A DNA stretch of 52,707 bases, taken from positions 1-52,707 of the forward strand of contig CAZVEH010000012.1 of NCBI GenBank assembly GCA_964625775.1. The letters run 5' to 3'. This document shows, piece after piece, positions 7,825-16,787 of the stretch (position 1 is the first letter of the stretch; the number at the start of each line of letters is the position of its first letter). This DNA comes from GCA-2786165 sp964625775 (lineage in GTDB: Bacteria > Pseudomonadota > Gammaproteobacteria > Legionellales > Legionellaceae). Under the pieces are notes generated by a model. That model ran no database searches, had not been told where the DNA came from, and was given only the letters and a program-made list of their open reading frames with translations. The position numbers were made by a program, and so were the translations under genes.

Positions 7825-7838
7825 AAGGGGAATAAATT

Positions 7839-10385
7839 ATGGCGGACGTGACGGTGAAGCAATTGGCTCAAGTAGTCGGGATTCCGGTTGAACGCTTATT
7901 GACTCAGTTGCAAGAAGCTGGATTGACGATTACTGATGAAAATTACATGGTCAATGAGCAAGAGAAGCGAACTTTACTGAATCATTTAAAGGGAGTGAGT
8001 GCTTCTAATGAGCGTGTGACGCCAGAACGCATTACTTTGCGACGCAAGTCAGTGTCTCAAGTGCCAAGCCATGATACACAGAGTGGTAAAACTATTAATA
8101 TCGAAGTGCGTAAGAAACGAGTGTTTCTCAAACGCGCCGCAGAACCTGTTGTACCGGAACCCGAAGTCATCGAAGAGCCACCAGTGATTGAAGATGCAAC
8201 TCATCCAGAGCCTACAATAGTAGAGAACCCGGAAATTGTGGCGACAGAGACAAATAATACTACCGATGAATCGGTTGCACCGATTGCAGCAGAAACTGCC
8301 ACAGACAGCCCAGTTGGCGAGGCTGATGCAGCAGCGGTATTGCCCATTGCCGAAGAAACAAAACCCAAAGAAGAAGCAAAGGTAGACAAGCATTTTAAGA
8401 AAAAACCTGCCGGCCGAGAGGAACCTGAAGCACCTAAGTCTGATTTTAAACGAGGTGCTGTAAAGCAACGTAAAGGCAAACCTACGCTTAATATTCGAGA
8501 TGATATCGACGGCGATGGTGTTTATTCCAAGCGGCATAAACCCAAGCGACGTAAATCGGGTGAAAAATCAGAAAAATATAGAGAGGCAGAAGAAGCTTTG
8601 ACCCATGAATTTGAAATGCCAACTGCGCCTGTTGTGCGAGAAGTTTTGATTCCAGAGACGATCACCGTGGCTGATTTGGCCAAACGTATGTCCGTTAAGG
8701 CAGCGGAGGTGATCAAAGTCATGATCGGTCTTGGAGCTATGGCAACCATCAATCAAGTGATTGATCAAGAAACCGCAGTGATTGTGGTTGAAGAAATGGG
8801 GCATAAAGCCAAGCCGCTACAAGAAAATGCACTAGAAACTAATTTGGATGATGTGGTTACCAAAGGCGGAGATGAGCATCCACGAGCGCCAGTTGTGACC
8901 ATCATGGGCCATGTTGATCATGGTAAAACATCTTTATTAGATTACATTCGACGCACCAAGGTTGCTGCCGGTGAAGCAGGTGGTATAACGCAGCATATTG
9001 GCGCGTACCATGTGAGTACTGACAAAGGCGACATCACCTTTTTAGACACCCCAGGCCATGCGGCATTTACAGCTATGCGTGCTCGTGGTGCTCAGGCAAC
9101 TGACATTGTGATTTTGATTGTTGCTGTGGATGATGGTGTCAAACCACAAACACTCGAAGCGATACAACATGCCAAAGCGGCCAAAGTGCCTATCATTGTT
9201 GCGATCAATAAAATGGATAAACCGGGCGCTGATTCTGAGCGCGTGATGACCGAATTATCAAACTATGCGGTGATCCCTGAGTCTTGGGGTGGTGATACTA
9301 TGTTTGTGCCTATTTCAGCTCGCTCTGGATTAGGGATTGATCAATTGCTAGATGCTATTTTATTGCAAGCTGAAGTGCTTGAGCTTAAAGCACCTACAGA
9401 TGGTGCAGCCAAGGGTGTGGTGATTGAATCTCGCTTGGATAAAGGCCGTGGCCCGGTAGCTACAATTTTGGTGCAGCGTGGGACCTTGCATAAAGGTGAT
9501 ATTATTTTGGCTGGTTTCCAATACGGTCGGGTACGCGCTTTGGTCAGTGATTCGGGTGAATTGGTAGACAGTGCGGGACCTTCGATGCCGGTGGAGATTT
9601 TGGGGTTATCTGCTATTCCCCATGCAGGCGATGAAGCCATTGTGGTATCTGATGAAAAAAGAGCGCGTGAAGTTGCTCTATTCCGTCAGGGCAAATTCCG
9701 GGATGTGAAATTGGCCAGACGTCAAAAAACCTCAATTGAAGGCATTTTTGAAAACATGGCGGTCAACGAGGCCAAAGCACTGAATGTTGTTTTAAAAGCA
9801 GACATGCAAGGTTCCGTAGAAGCAATTGCTGATGCCTTGGTGAAATTGTCTCATGATGAAGTCAAAGTCGCCGTGATTGCAAGTGGTGTTGGTGGTATCA
9901 CTGAATCTGATGTTCATTTGGCCTTAGCGTCTAATGCATTACTCATTGGGTTCAATGTGAGAGCTGATGCCAGTGCCAAACGATTATCGGAAATTGAATC
10001 AGTATCTATTCATTACTTCAGTGTGATTTATGACATTGTAGATCAAGTTAAAGGTGCGTTGTCAGGTATGTTGGCGCCGCAGTTTAAAGAAGAAATTGTG
10101 GGTATTGCCGAAGTACGGGATGTGTTCCGCTCACCCAAATTAGGTGCGATTGCTGGTTGTATGGTGATGGAAGGCGTCATAAAACGCAATAATCCTATCC
10201 GTGTTTTACGTGATAACGTCGTGATTTATGAAGGTACATTGGAATCGTTACGCCGCTTTAAAGATGATGCTTCTGAAGTTCGTCAAGGGTTAGAATGCGG
10301 TATTGGCGTTAAAAACTATAATGATGTCAAAGTTGGTGACTTGATTGAAGTTTTTGAAACCATTGAATTGAAGCGTGAAATTTAG
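7839..10385 (+). CDS. infB: Translation initiation factor IF-2
   Basis: IF-2 is the GTPase that brings fMet-tRNA to the 30S subunit and promotes subunit joining. The 848-aa protein (E. coli IF2-alpha 890) begins with the N-terminal IF2 domain MADVTVKQLAQVVGIPVERLL and continues through a long charged, low-complexity linker. A second small N-domain (about residues 265-320) precedes the G domain, with GHVDHGKTS (G1, about 358), DTPGHAAF (G3), NKMDKP (G4) and SARSGLG (G5). C-terminal domains including the fMet-tRNA-binding C2 follow. The start has a clear AAAGGGG site 8 nt upstream. Internal starts yielding shorter isoforms, known in E. coli, were not resolved. Confidence 0.98.
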   Translation: MADVTVKQLAQVVGIPVERLLTQLQEAGLTITDENYMVNEQEKRTLLNHLKGVSASNERVTPERITLRRKSVSQVPSHDTQSGKTINIEVRKKRVFLKRAAEPVVPEPEVIEEPPVIEDATHPEPTIVENPEIVATETNNTTDESVAPIAAETATDSPVGEADAAAVLPIAEETKPKEEAKVDKHFKKKPAGREEPEAPKSDFKRGAVKQRKGKPTLNIRDDIDGDGVYSKRHKPKRRKSGEKSEKYREAEEALTHEFEMPTAPVVREVLIPETITVADLAKRMSVKAAEVIKVMIGLGAMATINQVIDQETAVIVVEEMGHKAKPLQENALETNLDDVVTKGGDEHPRAPVVTIMGHVDHGKTSLLDYIRRTKVAAGEAGGITQHIGAYHVSTDKGDITFLDTPGHAAFTAMRARGAQATDIVILIVAVDDGVKPQTLEAIQHAKAAKVPIIVAINKMDKPGADSERVMTELSNYAVIPESWGGDTMFVPISARSGLGIDQLLDAILLQAEVLELKAPTDGAAKGVVIESRLDKGRGPVATILVQRGTLHKGDIILAGFQYGRVRALVSDSGELVDSAGPSMPVEILGLSAIPHAGDEAIVVSDEKRAREVALFRQGKFRDVKLARRQKTSIEGIFENMAVNEAKALNVVLKADMQGSVEAIADALVKLSHDEVKVAVIASGVGGITESDVHLALASNALLIGFNVRADASAKRLSEIESVSIHYFSVIYDIVDQVKGALSGMLAPQFKEEIVGIAEVRDVFRSPKLGAIAGCMVMEGVIKRNNPIRVLRDNVVIYEGTLESLRRFKDDASEVRQGLECGIGVKNYNDVKVGDLIEVFETIELKREI

Positions 10386-10396
10386 GATGAGTACTC

Positions 10397-10774
10397 ATGG
10401 CTAATGCTTTCAAACGAACGGATCGCATTGCGCAAGTGATACAACGCCAGCTTGCGCAGGTGATTCAGCAAGAGATCAAAGATCCCCGTTTGCCTGGTTT
10501 GATTACCATTTCAGACGCTCAAGTCAGTCGAGATTTGAGCCATGCTAAAATTTATTTTACGGTGTTTAATGGGAATCCTGTAGAGGCAGCTTCGATCCTT
10601 AATGCGGCGGCCAGCTATTTGCGTACCGTTCTGGCCAAAAGCATGACATTACGCACGGTACCGCAATTGCATTTTATGCATGATGCCTCCGTAGAATATG
10701 GCGCTAGACTCAGCCGATTGATTGACCAAGTGAACCCTACAGAAGATGACACCTCCGGAACAGATGAAGCTTAA
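10397..10774 (+). CDS. rbfA: Ribosome-binding factor A
   Basis: RbfA is a KH-fold protein that helps mature the 16S rRNA 5' end and the 30S subunit. The 125-aa product (E. coli 133) shows FKRTDRIAQVIQRQLAQVIQ at the N-terminus, the KDPRLPGLITISDAQVSRDLSHAKIY core, and PQLHFMHDASVEYGARLSRLI near the C-terminus, all family hallmarks. It begins 11 bp after infB. Its last few codons overlap the start of truB, indicating tight translational coupling. Confidence 0.96.
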   Translation: MANAFKRTDRIAQVIQRQLAQVIQQEIKDPRLPGLITISDAQVSRDLSHAKIYFTVFNGNPVEAASILNAAASYLRTVLAKSMTLRTVPQLHFMHDASVEYGARLSRLIDQVNPTEDDTSGTDEA

Positions 10775-11669
10775 AACGGATATCAATGGTATTTTGCTGA
10801 TTGATAAACCTGGTTTGCTTTCCTCCAATGCAGTTTTGCAACAAGCCAAACGGTTGTTCACTGCCCGCAAGGCAGGACATATGGGTAGTTTGGATCCTTT
10901 GGCAACTGGGATGTTACCCGTATGTTTTGGCGAAGCAACCAAGTTTGCTCAATATGGATTAGATGCTGATAAGTGTTATGCTGTAACGGCTTTATTTGGC
11001 ATGACGACCAATACCGGAGATGCTCAAGGAGAGATTCTAACCACCACGGCAAATGTACAGCTGTCACGGGATACATTGCTGCAAACGATTCAACGATTTT
11101 TAGGGGACTCCCTGCAATTGCCACCTATGTTTTCTGCCTTGAAACATCAAGGTAAAAAATTATATGAATTCGCGCGTGCTGGTATTGAGATTGAACGACA
11201 GTCACGCCCCATTACCATTCACCAGTTTGATTTGGTTCAGCTGGACAATCCCTCTGCCCAATTCTTAGTACGTTGCTCCAAAGGTACCTACATTCGAACC
11301 TTAGTAGAGGATGTTGGACTTGCGTTAGGCTGCGGAGCCCATGTGACACAATTGCGACGGGTATATACCACAGGATTTGAAGATCAGCCCATGTATCTTT
11401 TGGATGATTTACATAGACTATCCTCTACAGAACGAATGACGTGTTTGCTGCCTGTTGACTATATGTTGCGTCATGTACCGATCGTGGTTTTAAATGCTGA
11501 TGACCTATATGCTCTCTACCAAGGAAGGGCGATAGCATATAAAAGCTTGCTACCTGCAGGTCAAGTGCGTGTCTACGATGACCAACAACAATTCCAAGGA
11601 TTGGCCGAGTATGATCCTCCAGCCGCTGTGTTGCAGCCCAAACGCTTGATGGCGAACGCATTGTGTTGA
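10764..11669 (+). CDS. truB: tRNA pseudouridine(55) synthase TruB
   Basis: TruB makes pseudouridine 55 in the T-loop of tRNAs. The 301-aa product (E. coli 314) has ADINGILL-type motif I (DINGILLIDKP, residues 6-16), the catalytic aspartate Asp44 in GSLDPLATGM, LPPMFSALKHQGKKLYEFAR, and CSKGTYIRTLVEDVG; a short PUA-like C-terminus follows. I prefer the ATG at 10764, preceded by GGAACAG. An upstream ATG at 10746 would add six residues. The gene overlaps rbfA, and its stop overlaps the GTG of the next gene. Unlike E. coli, rpsO and pnp do not follow. Confidence 0.95.
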   Translation: MKLKTDINGILLIDKPGLLSSNAVLQQAKRLFTARKAGHMGSLDPLATGMLPVCFGEATKFAQYGLDADKCYAVTALFGMTTNTGDAQGEILTTTANVQLSRDTLLQTIQRFLGDSLQLPPMFSALKHQGKKLYEFARAGIEIERQSRPITIHQFDLVQLDNPSAQFLVRCSKGTYIRTLVEDVGLALGCGAHVTQLRRVYTTGFEDQPMYLLDDLHRLSSTERMTCLLPVDYMLRHVPIVVLNADDLYALYQGRAIAYKSLLPAGQVRVYDDQQQFQGLAEYDPPAAVLQPKRLMANALC

Positions 11670-12520
11670 CTGTTCATGTGATTGGAGGTGGGTCGGTTGG
11701 CCAAACCTTGGGGCACTTGTTTGTCAAACATCAGATCGCGACCGTTTTGGGTGTGGTGACCCGGAGCGAAGCCAGTGCCCGTGCTGCCATCCAATTTATA
11801 GGTCAAGGAACCTATTATACCACGGCAGCTGATTTGCCCCATGCGGATGTGACCCTGATCACCACGCCTGACCATGCCTTCTCAGATATCTTAGAACAGC
11901 TGGTATGTAACCCCTTGCTTGAGCCTGGCGCGATAGTGGTACATTGTAGCGGTGCTTTGACGTCAGAGTATTTGTCTGTTTTACGCGATCGCAATCTGGT
12001 TGTGGCTTCTATTCATCCCATGATGAGTTTCAAGCAACCCCTTGTCAGCGTGAGCCAATTTGTAGAGATTCCTTGTGCATTAGAAGGGGATGTGGCGGCT
12101 TTGGATAAGCTGACTGGTTTATTTACGGCGATTGGTGCACAAGTGTACCCGATTCAAAAAGACAAAAAAGCCTTGTACCACGTAGCTGCTGTATTTGCGT
12201 CCAACTATCAAGTCACCTTGGCGCAGCAGGCACACTCTTGTTTACGAGCTGCAGGATTATCTGAATCGCAAGCCAAACATCTGGTGACGGTGATCATGCA
12301 GAGTATGCTCACTCATATCCGTCATGCAGTTGAACCTAAAGATGCCCTGACGGGCCCCATACAGCGTGGTGACCGTGTTGCCATTCAACAGCATTTAGCA
12401 GCCTTATCGGATCATCCAAATTTACGTGATTTATATTGTTTATTAGGCCAGGCGACTTTACCTCTTACCCATTTAGGGCAAGAACAACATCAGAGCGTAG
12501 TGGATCTCTTAGACAGTTGA
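11663..12520 (+). CDS. Rossmann-fold and DUF2520 domain protein
   Basis: The 285-aa product has an N-terminal NAD(P)-binding Rossmann fold (VIGGGSVGQTLG, residues 6-17; VTLITTPDHAF about 63-73). A helical DUF2520 domain from about residue 125 contains the conserved IHPMMSF and ALYHVAAVFASNYQVTL motifs. The pairing is like that of 6-phosphogluconate or ketopantoate dehydrogenases. The substrate is not established for the family and I do not assign one. The start is GTG 11663, overlapping the truB stop, with TTG 11666 as an alternative. It appears to be the last gene of the nusA-infB operon. Its 3' end overlaps rsmB convergently by 31 bp. Confidence 0.85.
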   Translation: MLTVHVIGGGSVGQTLGHLFVKHQIATVLGVVTRSEASARAAIQFIGQGTYYTTAADLPHADVTLITTPDHAFSDILEQLVCNPLLEPGAIVVHCSGALTSEYLSVLRDRNLVVASIHPMMSFKQPLVSVSQFVEIPCALEGDVAALDKLTGLFTAIGAQVYPIQKDKKALYHVAAVFASNYQVTLAQQAHSCLRAAGLSESQAKHLVTVIMQSMLTHIRHAVEPKDALTGPIQRGDRVAIQQHLAALSDHPNLRDLYCLLGQATLPLTHLGQEQHQSVVDLLDS

Positions 12521-13779
12521 GCATAGAAAAATCCGTCCATTTGATGTTCACCAGGCAGAATTTGCCAGCCATGACCTGTAGAGTGCCCCCAGGGTTGTGA
12601 GTTCGTGCAGACCAGTGCATCTTGGTGTTGTTGGGCAAAGCGTGCGATTTGCAGTTCATTTTCTTCCGGCATGATGGAACACGTCGCATATATCAAGATG
12701 CCACCTGGTTTGAGCAAGGGCCACAACGCCTCAAGAATTCGTTTTTGCACATGAGTGATTGCTTCGACATCCGACTTTTTTCGTAGTAATTTGATATCAG
12801 GATGACGGCGGATGATGCCTGTGGCAGAACATGGCGCGTCTAATAAAATACGATCAAACAGCGTACCATCCCACCAAGATGCGGGGTCAGACGCATCACC
12901 TTGCAGTAATTTCGGATGTACGTGTAGGCGCTGACAATTATCATGCACGCGCTGCAAACGTTGCGCGTCGATATCTATGCCTATACACACTTCCAATTGC
13001 GGCTCTAACTCTAACATCTGTCCAGTCTTACCACCTGGCGCGCAGCAAGCATCTAACACCCTGAGTCCTGGCTGCAGATCCAGCAAAAGCCCTGCTAATT
13101 GCGCTGCACCATCCTGCACAGAAATATCACCTGCGCTAAATCCTGGAATATCCTCTACATCACAGGGCTGCTCCAAAATCACACCAGCACTTGTATGCGC
13201 AATAGGATGATGTAAGATGCCATGTTGCGTCAAACGCTCCCGATACACTTCCGGGGCAGCGCGGTGCTGGTTGATGCGCAAACTCATAGGTGGGTGTGTA
13301 TTGTTTGCTAGTAAAATGCTTTGCCAAGCAGAGGGCCAATCGTGTTGGATTTTTTGTGTCAACCATTTGGGATGTGCGTATAAAAAACTTGGATCATCCA
13401 TCAAGCCTTGTTTGATCGTATCGCGCTCACGACAAAACCGACGTAGGATGGCATTGACGAACCCTTTGGCCCATGATTTTTTTATCATGTGAAGCAGGGA
13501 AACGGTTTCTTGTACCACAGCATAGTCGGGCAGCGACATCTCATCGATTTGATAGAGTCCCAATAAAATACACAACCAAACACTGAGATCTTTGGGGCGC
13601 TTGTCAACGCATTGATCTGCCATACGTTCTAAACGACTATAGTAACGAGTGACACCAAAGCACAAGGCTTTGGTGAAAGGCGTAATCGCCGGCTTTTTTA
13701 AAAGATGCGACAAAGGTTGTAGTGTTTGTACACAATGCAAGAGTATGTCCAGTGCTTGAGCGCGCTCATTGGGTTTCAT
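12490..13779 (-). CDS. rsmB: 16S rRNA (cytosine(967)-C5)-methyltransferase RsmB
   Basis: RsmB methylates C967 of 16S rRNA using S-adenosylmethionine. Its 429 aa equal the E. coli length. The N-terminal 130 residues form a NusB-like RNA-binding domain (MKPNERAQALDILLHCV). The Rossmann methyltransferase domain has the SAM motif VLDACCAPGGKTGQM (241-255) and the two catalytic cysteines, Cys317 in LLDAPCS and Cys367 in YATCS. The start codon overlaps the fmt stop (ATGA at 13776-13779). The final 31 bp overlap the convergent DUF2520 gene. Confidence 0.97.
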   Translation of the reverse strand: MKPNERAQALDILLHCVQTLQPLSHLLKKPAITPFTKALCFGVTRYYSRLERMADQCVDKRPKDLSVWLCILLGLYQIDEMSLPDYAVVQETVSLLHMIKKSWAKGFVNAILRRFCRERDTIKQGLMDDPSFLYAHPKWLTQKIQHDWPSAWQSILLANNTHPPMSLRINQHRAAPEVYRERLTQHGILHHPIAHTSAGVILEQPCDVEDIPGFSAGDISVQDGAAQLAGLLLDLQPGLRVLDACCAPGGKTGQMLELEPQLEVCIGIDIDAQRLQRVHDNCQRLHVHPKLLQGDASDPASWWDGTLFDRILLDAPCSATGIIRRHPDIKLLRKKSDVEAITHVQKRILEALWPLLKPGGILIYATCSIMPEENELQIARFAQQHQDALVCTNSQPWGHSTGHGWQILPGEHQMDGFFYAQLSKRSTTL

Positions 13780-14720
13780 TGTAAAACCACACCGACTTGC
13801 AGTTCCTGACGCTTAGCATTGAGGTAATCAGCGATGGAGATGGCTCGCCCTCCTGGACATTGAACTGAAGTGATCAACATAGCGTTCTGCGCGGTTTTTA
13901 CCAGCACACCGTGGCGGTCAATTGCTAAAATAGTGCCGGGTTGTTGTTCCCCTGTATGTTGCACGATACGCGCTTGATGGATGCGAATCACCATATCGCC
14001 AACATGCGTAAAGGCAATTGGCCAGGGATAATAAGCGCGAATAAGGCAATCGATGGATGTGGAGGGTTGGTGCCAGTCGATAGCCGCATCTTGTTTTTTA
14101 ATTTTGGGTGCGTAAGTGATCCCAGTGCTGGATTGGGGCAGGGGTTTGGCAGTGCCTGCAGCAATGGCATCTATCGTTTGCAAAAGGGGTATGGGTGCAA
14201 GTTCACTGAGACGTTGGTGCAAACTTGTAGAGGTATCTGTGGCAGAAATCGTGCATGACTCCATGGTAAAATAAGGACCGGTATCCATGCCTGCGTCCAT
14301 GTGCATGATGGCTACGCCTGTTTCCCTATCGCCGGCAAGAATCGCTTGCTGTATAGGAGATGCTCCGCGCCAACGCGGTAACAGCGATGCATGGACATTG
14401 ACACAACCAAAACGAGGAATTGCAAGCACCCGACTAGGTAAAATGAGGCCGTATGCAATCACAATCATCAGATCTGGTTTCAATGCTTCCAGATCAACAA
14501 TTGCTTCTGTGGATTTGAAGTTGATGGGTTGATAAATGGGAACACCATGTTCTTGCCCCCAAATTTTGACGGCAGATTCTTGCAATTTTTGCCCGCGACC
14601 GGCAGGGCGGTCGGGTTGGGTATAAAGTGCTGATAGATGATGCTTGCTATGATAGAGTGCATTCAAGCAAGGGATACCAAATTCAGGCGTGCCGGCAAAA
14701 ACGATGTTTAATGTGCTCAT
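13776..14720 (-). CDS. fmt: Methionyl-tRNA formyltransferase
   Basis: Fmt formylates the methionine on initiator tRNA using 10-formyl-tetrahydrofolate. The 314-aa protein (E. coli 315) shows IVFAGTPEFGIPCL (6-19), the loop QPDRPAGRGQKL (35-46) that contacts the acceptor stem, the catalytic set Asn108, His110 and Asp146 in NVHASLLPRWRGASPIQ and MDAGMDTGP, and a C-terminal oligonucleotide-binding-like domain. Its substrate tRNA in this window has an unusual U1-U72 end; the sequence alone does not show compensation in Fmt. It overlaps def by 4 bp upstream and rsmB by 4 bp downstream. Confidence 0.97.
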   Translation of the reverse strand: MSTLNIVFAGTPEFGIPCLNALYHSKHHLSALYTQPDRPAGRGQKLQESAVKIWGQEHGVPIYQPINFKSTEAIVDLEALKPDLMIVIAYGLILPSRVLAIPRFGCVNVHASLLPRWRGASPIQQAILAGDRETGVAIMHMDAGMDTGPYFTMESCTISATDTSTSLHQRLSELAPIPLLQTIDAIAAGTAKPLPQSSTGITYAPKIKKQDAAIDWHQPSTSIDCLIRAYYPWPIAFTHVGDMVIRIHQARIVQHTGEQQPGTILAIDRHGVLVKTAQNAMLITSVQCPGGRAISIADYLNAKRQELQVGVVLQ

Positions 14721-15229
14721 GATTTTTGAGCTTGATCTCGGAGAAATTTGTCTAATTTTCTTCGGGCTACCGTGCGTTTTAGCGGAGATAATAAATCAAT
14801 ATACAGTTTACCATCCATGTGTCCAATCTCATGTTGAAAACACTGGCCCAATAATCCAGATGCAGTGATTTCAAAGGATTCTCTATTGCGATCTAATGCT
14901 CGTACCGTGACGGTGTCGGCACGTTTTACGGTGTCATACGTGCCTGGTACAGAAAGACAGCCTTCCTGGTAGTCTATTTCTCCGCTGGATTGGATGATTT
15001 CAGGATTGATCAAGACCAATTGTTGAGATTTGTCAGCAGTCACATCCACAACAGATAAGCGCAAATTAACACCAATTTGTGCTGCTGCCAAGCCTACCCC
15101 TTTGGCGTGATACATGGTTTCAAACATATCATCAATCAAAGTCTGTAAAGCGTCATCAAAAACGGTGACATTCAAGGAAACCTGGCGCAATCTTGCATCG
15201 GGTAAAACTAGAATTTTGCGAAGAGTCAT
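14717..15229 (-). CDS. def: Peptide deformylase
   Basis: Def removes the N-formyl group from nascent proteins. The 170-aa product has all three active-site motifs: GVGLAAAQ (44-51), EGCLS with metal ligand Cys91 (89-93), and HEIGH (133-137). Length matches E. coli (169 aa). The start ATG at 15229 opens the def-fmt-rsmB operon, whose genes overlap by ATGA. The upstream region is shared divergently with the orphan 395-aa gene. Confidence 0.97.
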   Translation of the reverse strand: MTLRKILVLPDARLRQVSLNVTVFDDALQTLIDDMFETMYHAKGVGLAAAQIGVNLRLSVVDVTADKSQQLVLINPEIIQSSGEIDYQEGCLSVPGTYDTVKRADTVTVRALDRNRESFEITASGLLGQCFQHEIGHMDGKLYIDLLSPLKRTVARRKLDKFLRDQAQKS

Positions 15230-15306
15230 AGCGAAAATAATTCAGAAAACATGTGTAATTATCCCGTAGTACGTGTTTTTTTGCAAGGATTAAAGCGGTC
15301 AATAAT

Positions 15307-15335
15307 TTGACAGAATTGGATTGTTTGTCTAAACC
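15307..15335 (+). promoter_or_regulatory. Candidate promoter of the 395-aa gene
   Basis: A perfect TTGACA (15307-15312) is followed after 17 bp by TAAACC (15330-15335), 34 bp upstream of the start codon. The -35 is consensus but the -10 matches at only three positions. No second regulator-type direct repeat was seen. Confidence 0.45.
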
Positions 15336-15369
15336 TAAGAGATAAGAACACGTATTTTAGGAGACTGGG

Positions 15370-16557
15370 ATGAGTGGCGATAGAAATGATCCTGCGAGTA
15401 GACGAGAGAAACAGAATAGAAGATATCAAAAAAGAGTAAAATCTGCGCCTATGCAGGATTCACCCCCTTCTTCGCCGCGCAGTCAGGCCAGTGATGAAAC
15501 AAGCCATTTACTTCCTCGTCAAGCACAGACTCAAGCTGGTCGTCGCAAACACCTCATGCCACTTGCAAAAGCGTTGACGATTTTAGGTTTGTCAGGACAC
15601 CCTTTTCATACTGACATCCGAAAAGCCGGAGATATCAAACTCGCTGCTTTGGAAATAAAAGACAATGTGACTACAAAAAAATATCGAGATACTATCGAAG
15701 CCATCAGTCGATTAAATCATCATCAATCAAGTCTATTAAATTTATTTCAGAAAGAGTTTGAGAAAACGTGTCGAGAAGCATCCGCTAAACTTGCAAAATT
15801 GCAAGCTCGTGCTCAGCGGGAGCATCATGATATTCCAGATTTAAGCGGGCAATTGAAGGAATTGGGACTACAGTTTTTCCGAGACTTGCAAAAGCCTGAT
15901 GTGGATGTTCATCGTTTACAAGAAGTGTATTATAGGGAATATAGGCGTATTTGTACTACAGCACATGATGTAACAGCATCGACCGGCATCAAAGAAGAAT
16001 TGATTGAATTAGTAAGAAACGTATTCGTTGATCTAGAAAAACGTCCTTTGCATTTGCCTTCAGAGGTCGACTCATTAAAAGACCTAGATCCTATAAGCAG
16101 TTTTAAAGAAGAATATGATGCTTATTTAGGGCGTATTTTAGAATTAAAAGCCGTACACAAGCAGCATGATCATAGTTTTGATGAACTGCATGAGCTTATG
16201 AAAAAGCTGGGGGATAGATTTTGTGAAGAGGTTGAAAAACCAGGTGCAGATGTTGCTTATTGGAGTAAAGCATATGCTCACCAATTTAAACAAATCACCA
16301 GCCAAGCCAAATTAGCGTTAGGAAAGGAATCAGGAATATGGGCCAATCTTCACCCTATTTTGCAACAACTCGCGACAGTGATTTATATCATCAAACTGAT
16401 CATTGCCGAATTTGAAACTCCCGAAGACCGGATTCGCATGTTTAATCCCGACAAGAAAAGCATCGCAGAGGATTGGGAACAATGGCAGATGGATACTATG
16501 CCAAAGTTGGATGTGGACAAAATCCAGGCTAACAATCAGCCTGGTTTACCCAAATAA
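15370..16557 (+). CDS. Orphan hydrophilic 395-aa protein with internal duplication
   Basis: I do not recognise this protein. It has a good AGGAGA ribosome site and no signal peptide. Residues 1-60 are basic, Ser/Pro/Gln-rich and probably disordered. The rest is mostly helical and charged. Residues about 126-220 and 245-340 look like two diverged copies of one unit: LGLQFFRDLQKPDVDV (165-180) aligns with LGDRFCEEVEKPGADV (280-295), and the following YYREYRRICTTA aligns with AYAHQFKQITSQA. A short hydrophobic stretch lies at about 331-347 (LQQLATVIYIIKLIIAE). A monocistronic orphan of this kind, if the host is Legionellales-like, could be a secreted effector. That is speculation without a signal I can verify. 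Confidence 0.8.
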   Translation: MSGDRNDPASRREKQNRRYQKRVKSAPMQDSPPSSPRSQASDETSHLLPRQAQTQAGRRKHLMPLAKALTILGLSGHPFHTDIRKAGDIKLAALEIKDNVTTKKYRDTIEAISRLNHHQSSLLNLFQKEFEKTCREASAKLAKLQARAQREHHDIPDLSGQLKELGLQFFRDLQKPDVDVHRLQEVYYREYRRICTTAHDVTASTGIKEELIELVRNVFVDLEKRPLHLPSEVDSLKDLDPISSFKEEYDAYLGRILELKAVHKQHDHSFDELHELMKKLGDRFCEEVEKPGADVAYWSKAYAHQFKQITSQAKLALGKESGIWANLHPILQQLATVIYIIKLIIAEFETPEDRIRMFNPDKKSIAEDWEQWQMDTMPKLDVDKIQANNQPGLPK

Positions 16558-16679
16558 GGGATTTTTTACCGGGAAATTTCTATGCCCTTCACCAATTTGA
16601 GTGATCACTTACTACATGGGCAGGGCATTCATCAGGCGCTAACCTCGCGATCATCCGGACTCTTATAAAGCTCATGAAG

Positions 16680-16702
16680 GTTGCCCTGGGCTACAAGGCA
16701 AC
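16680..16702. repeat. 6-bp hairpin upstream of fadE
   Basis: GTTGCC (16680-16685) pairs with GGCAAC (16697-16702) across an 11-nt loop. It is the first of several inverted repeats in the 388-bp gap 16558-16945, which has no plausible coding sequence. Confidence 0.35.
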
Positions 16703-16742
16703 CGCATCTAAAATAATATATAATATAGCCAGTATGCCTACT

Positions 16743-16763
16743 TTCCGCGCTTTATGCGCGGAA
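16743..16763. repeat. 8-bp hairpin, first of a related pair
   Basis: TTCCGCGC (16743-16750) and GCGCGGAA (16756-16763) form a perfect hairpin with a 5-nt TTTAT loop. The flanking GGAATCCAG resembles common extragenic palindromes. It shares the layout GCCTAC-N3-CCGYGC-loop-GCRCGG with the hairpin at 16788. A TATAAT at 16719-16724 lies upstream but lacks a credible -35. Confidence 0.6.
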
Positions 16764-16787
16764 TCCAGTTTGAATCTCGAATCAAGA

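Noticed and set aside
8049..8537. 162-aa reading frame opposite infB
   Set aside because: It lies fully inside the infB linker on the other strand, has no ribosome site, and its composition mirrors the infB repeats.
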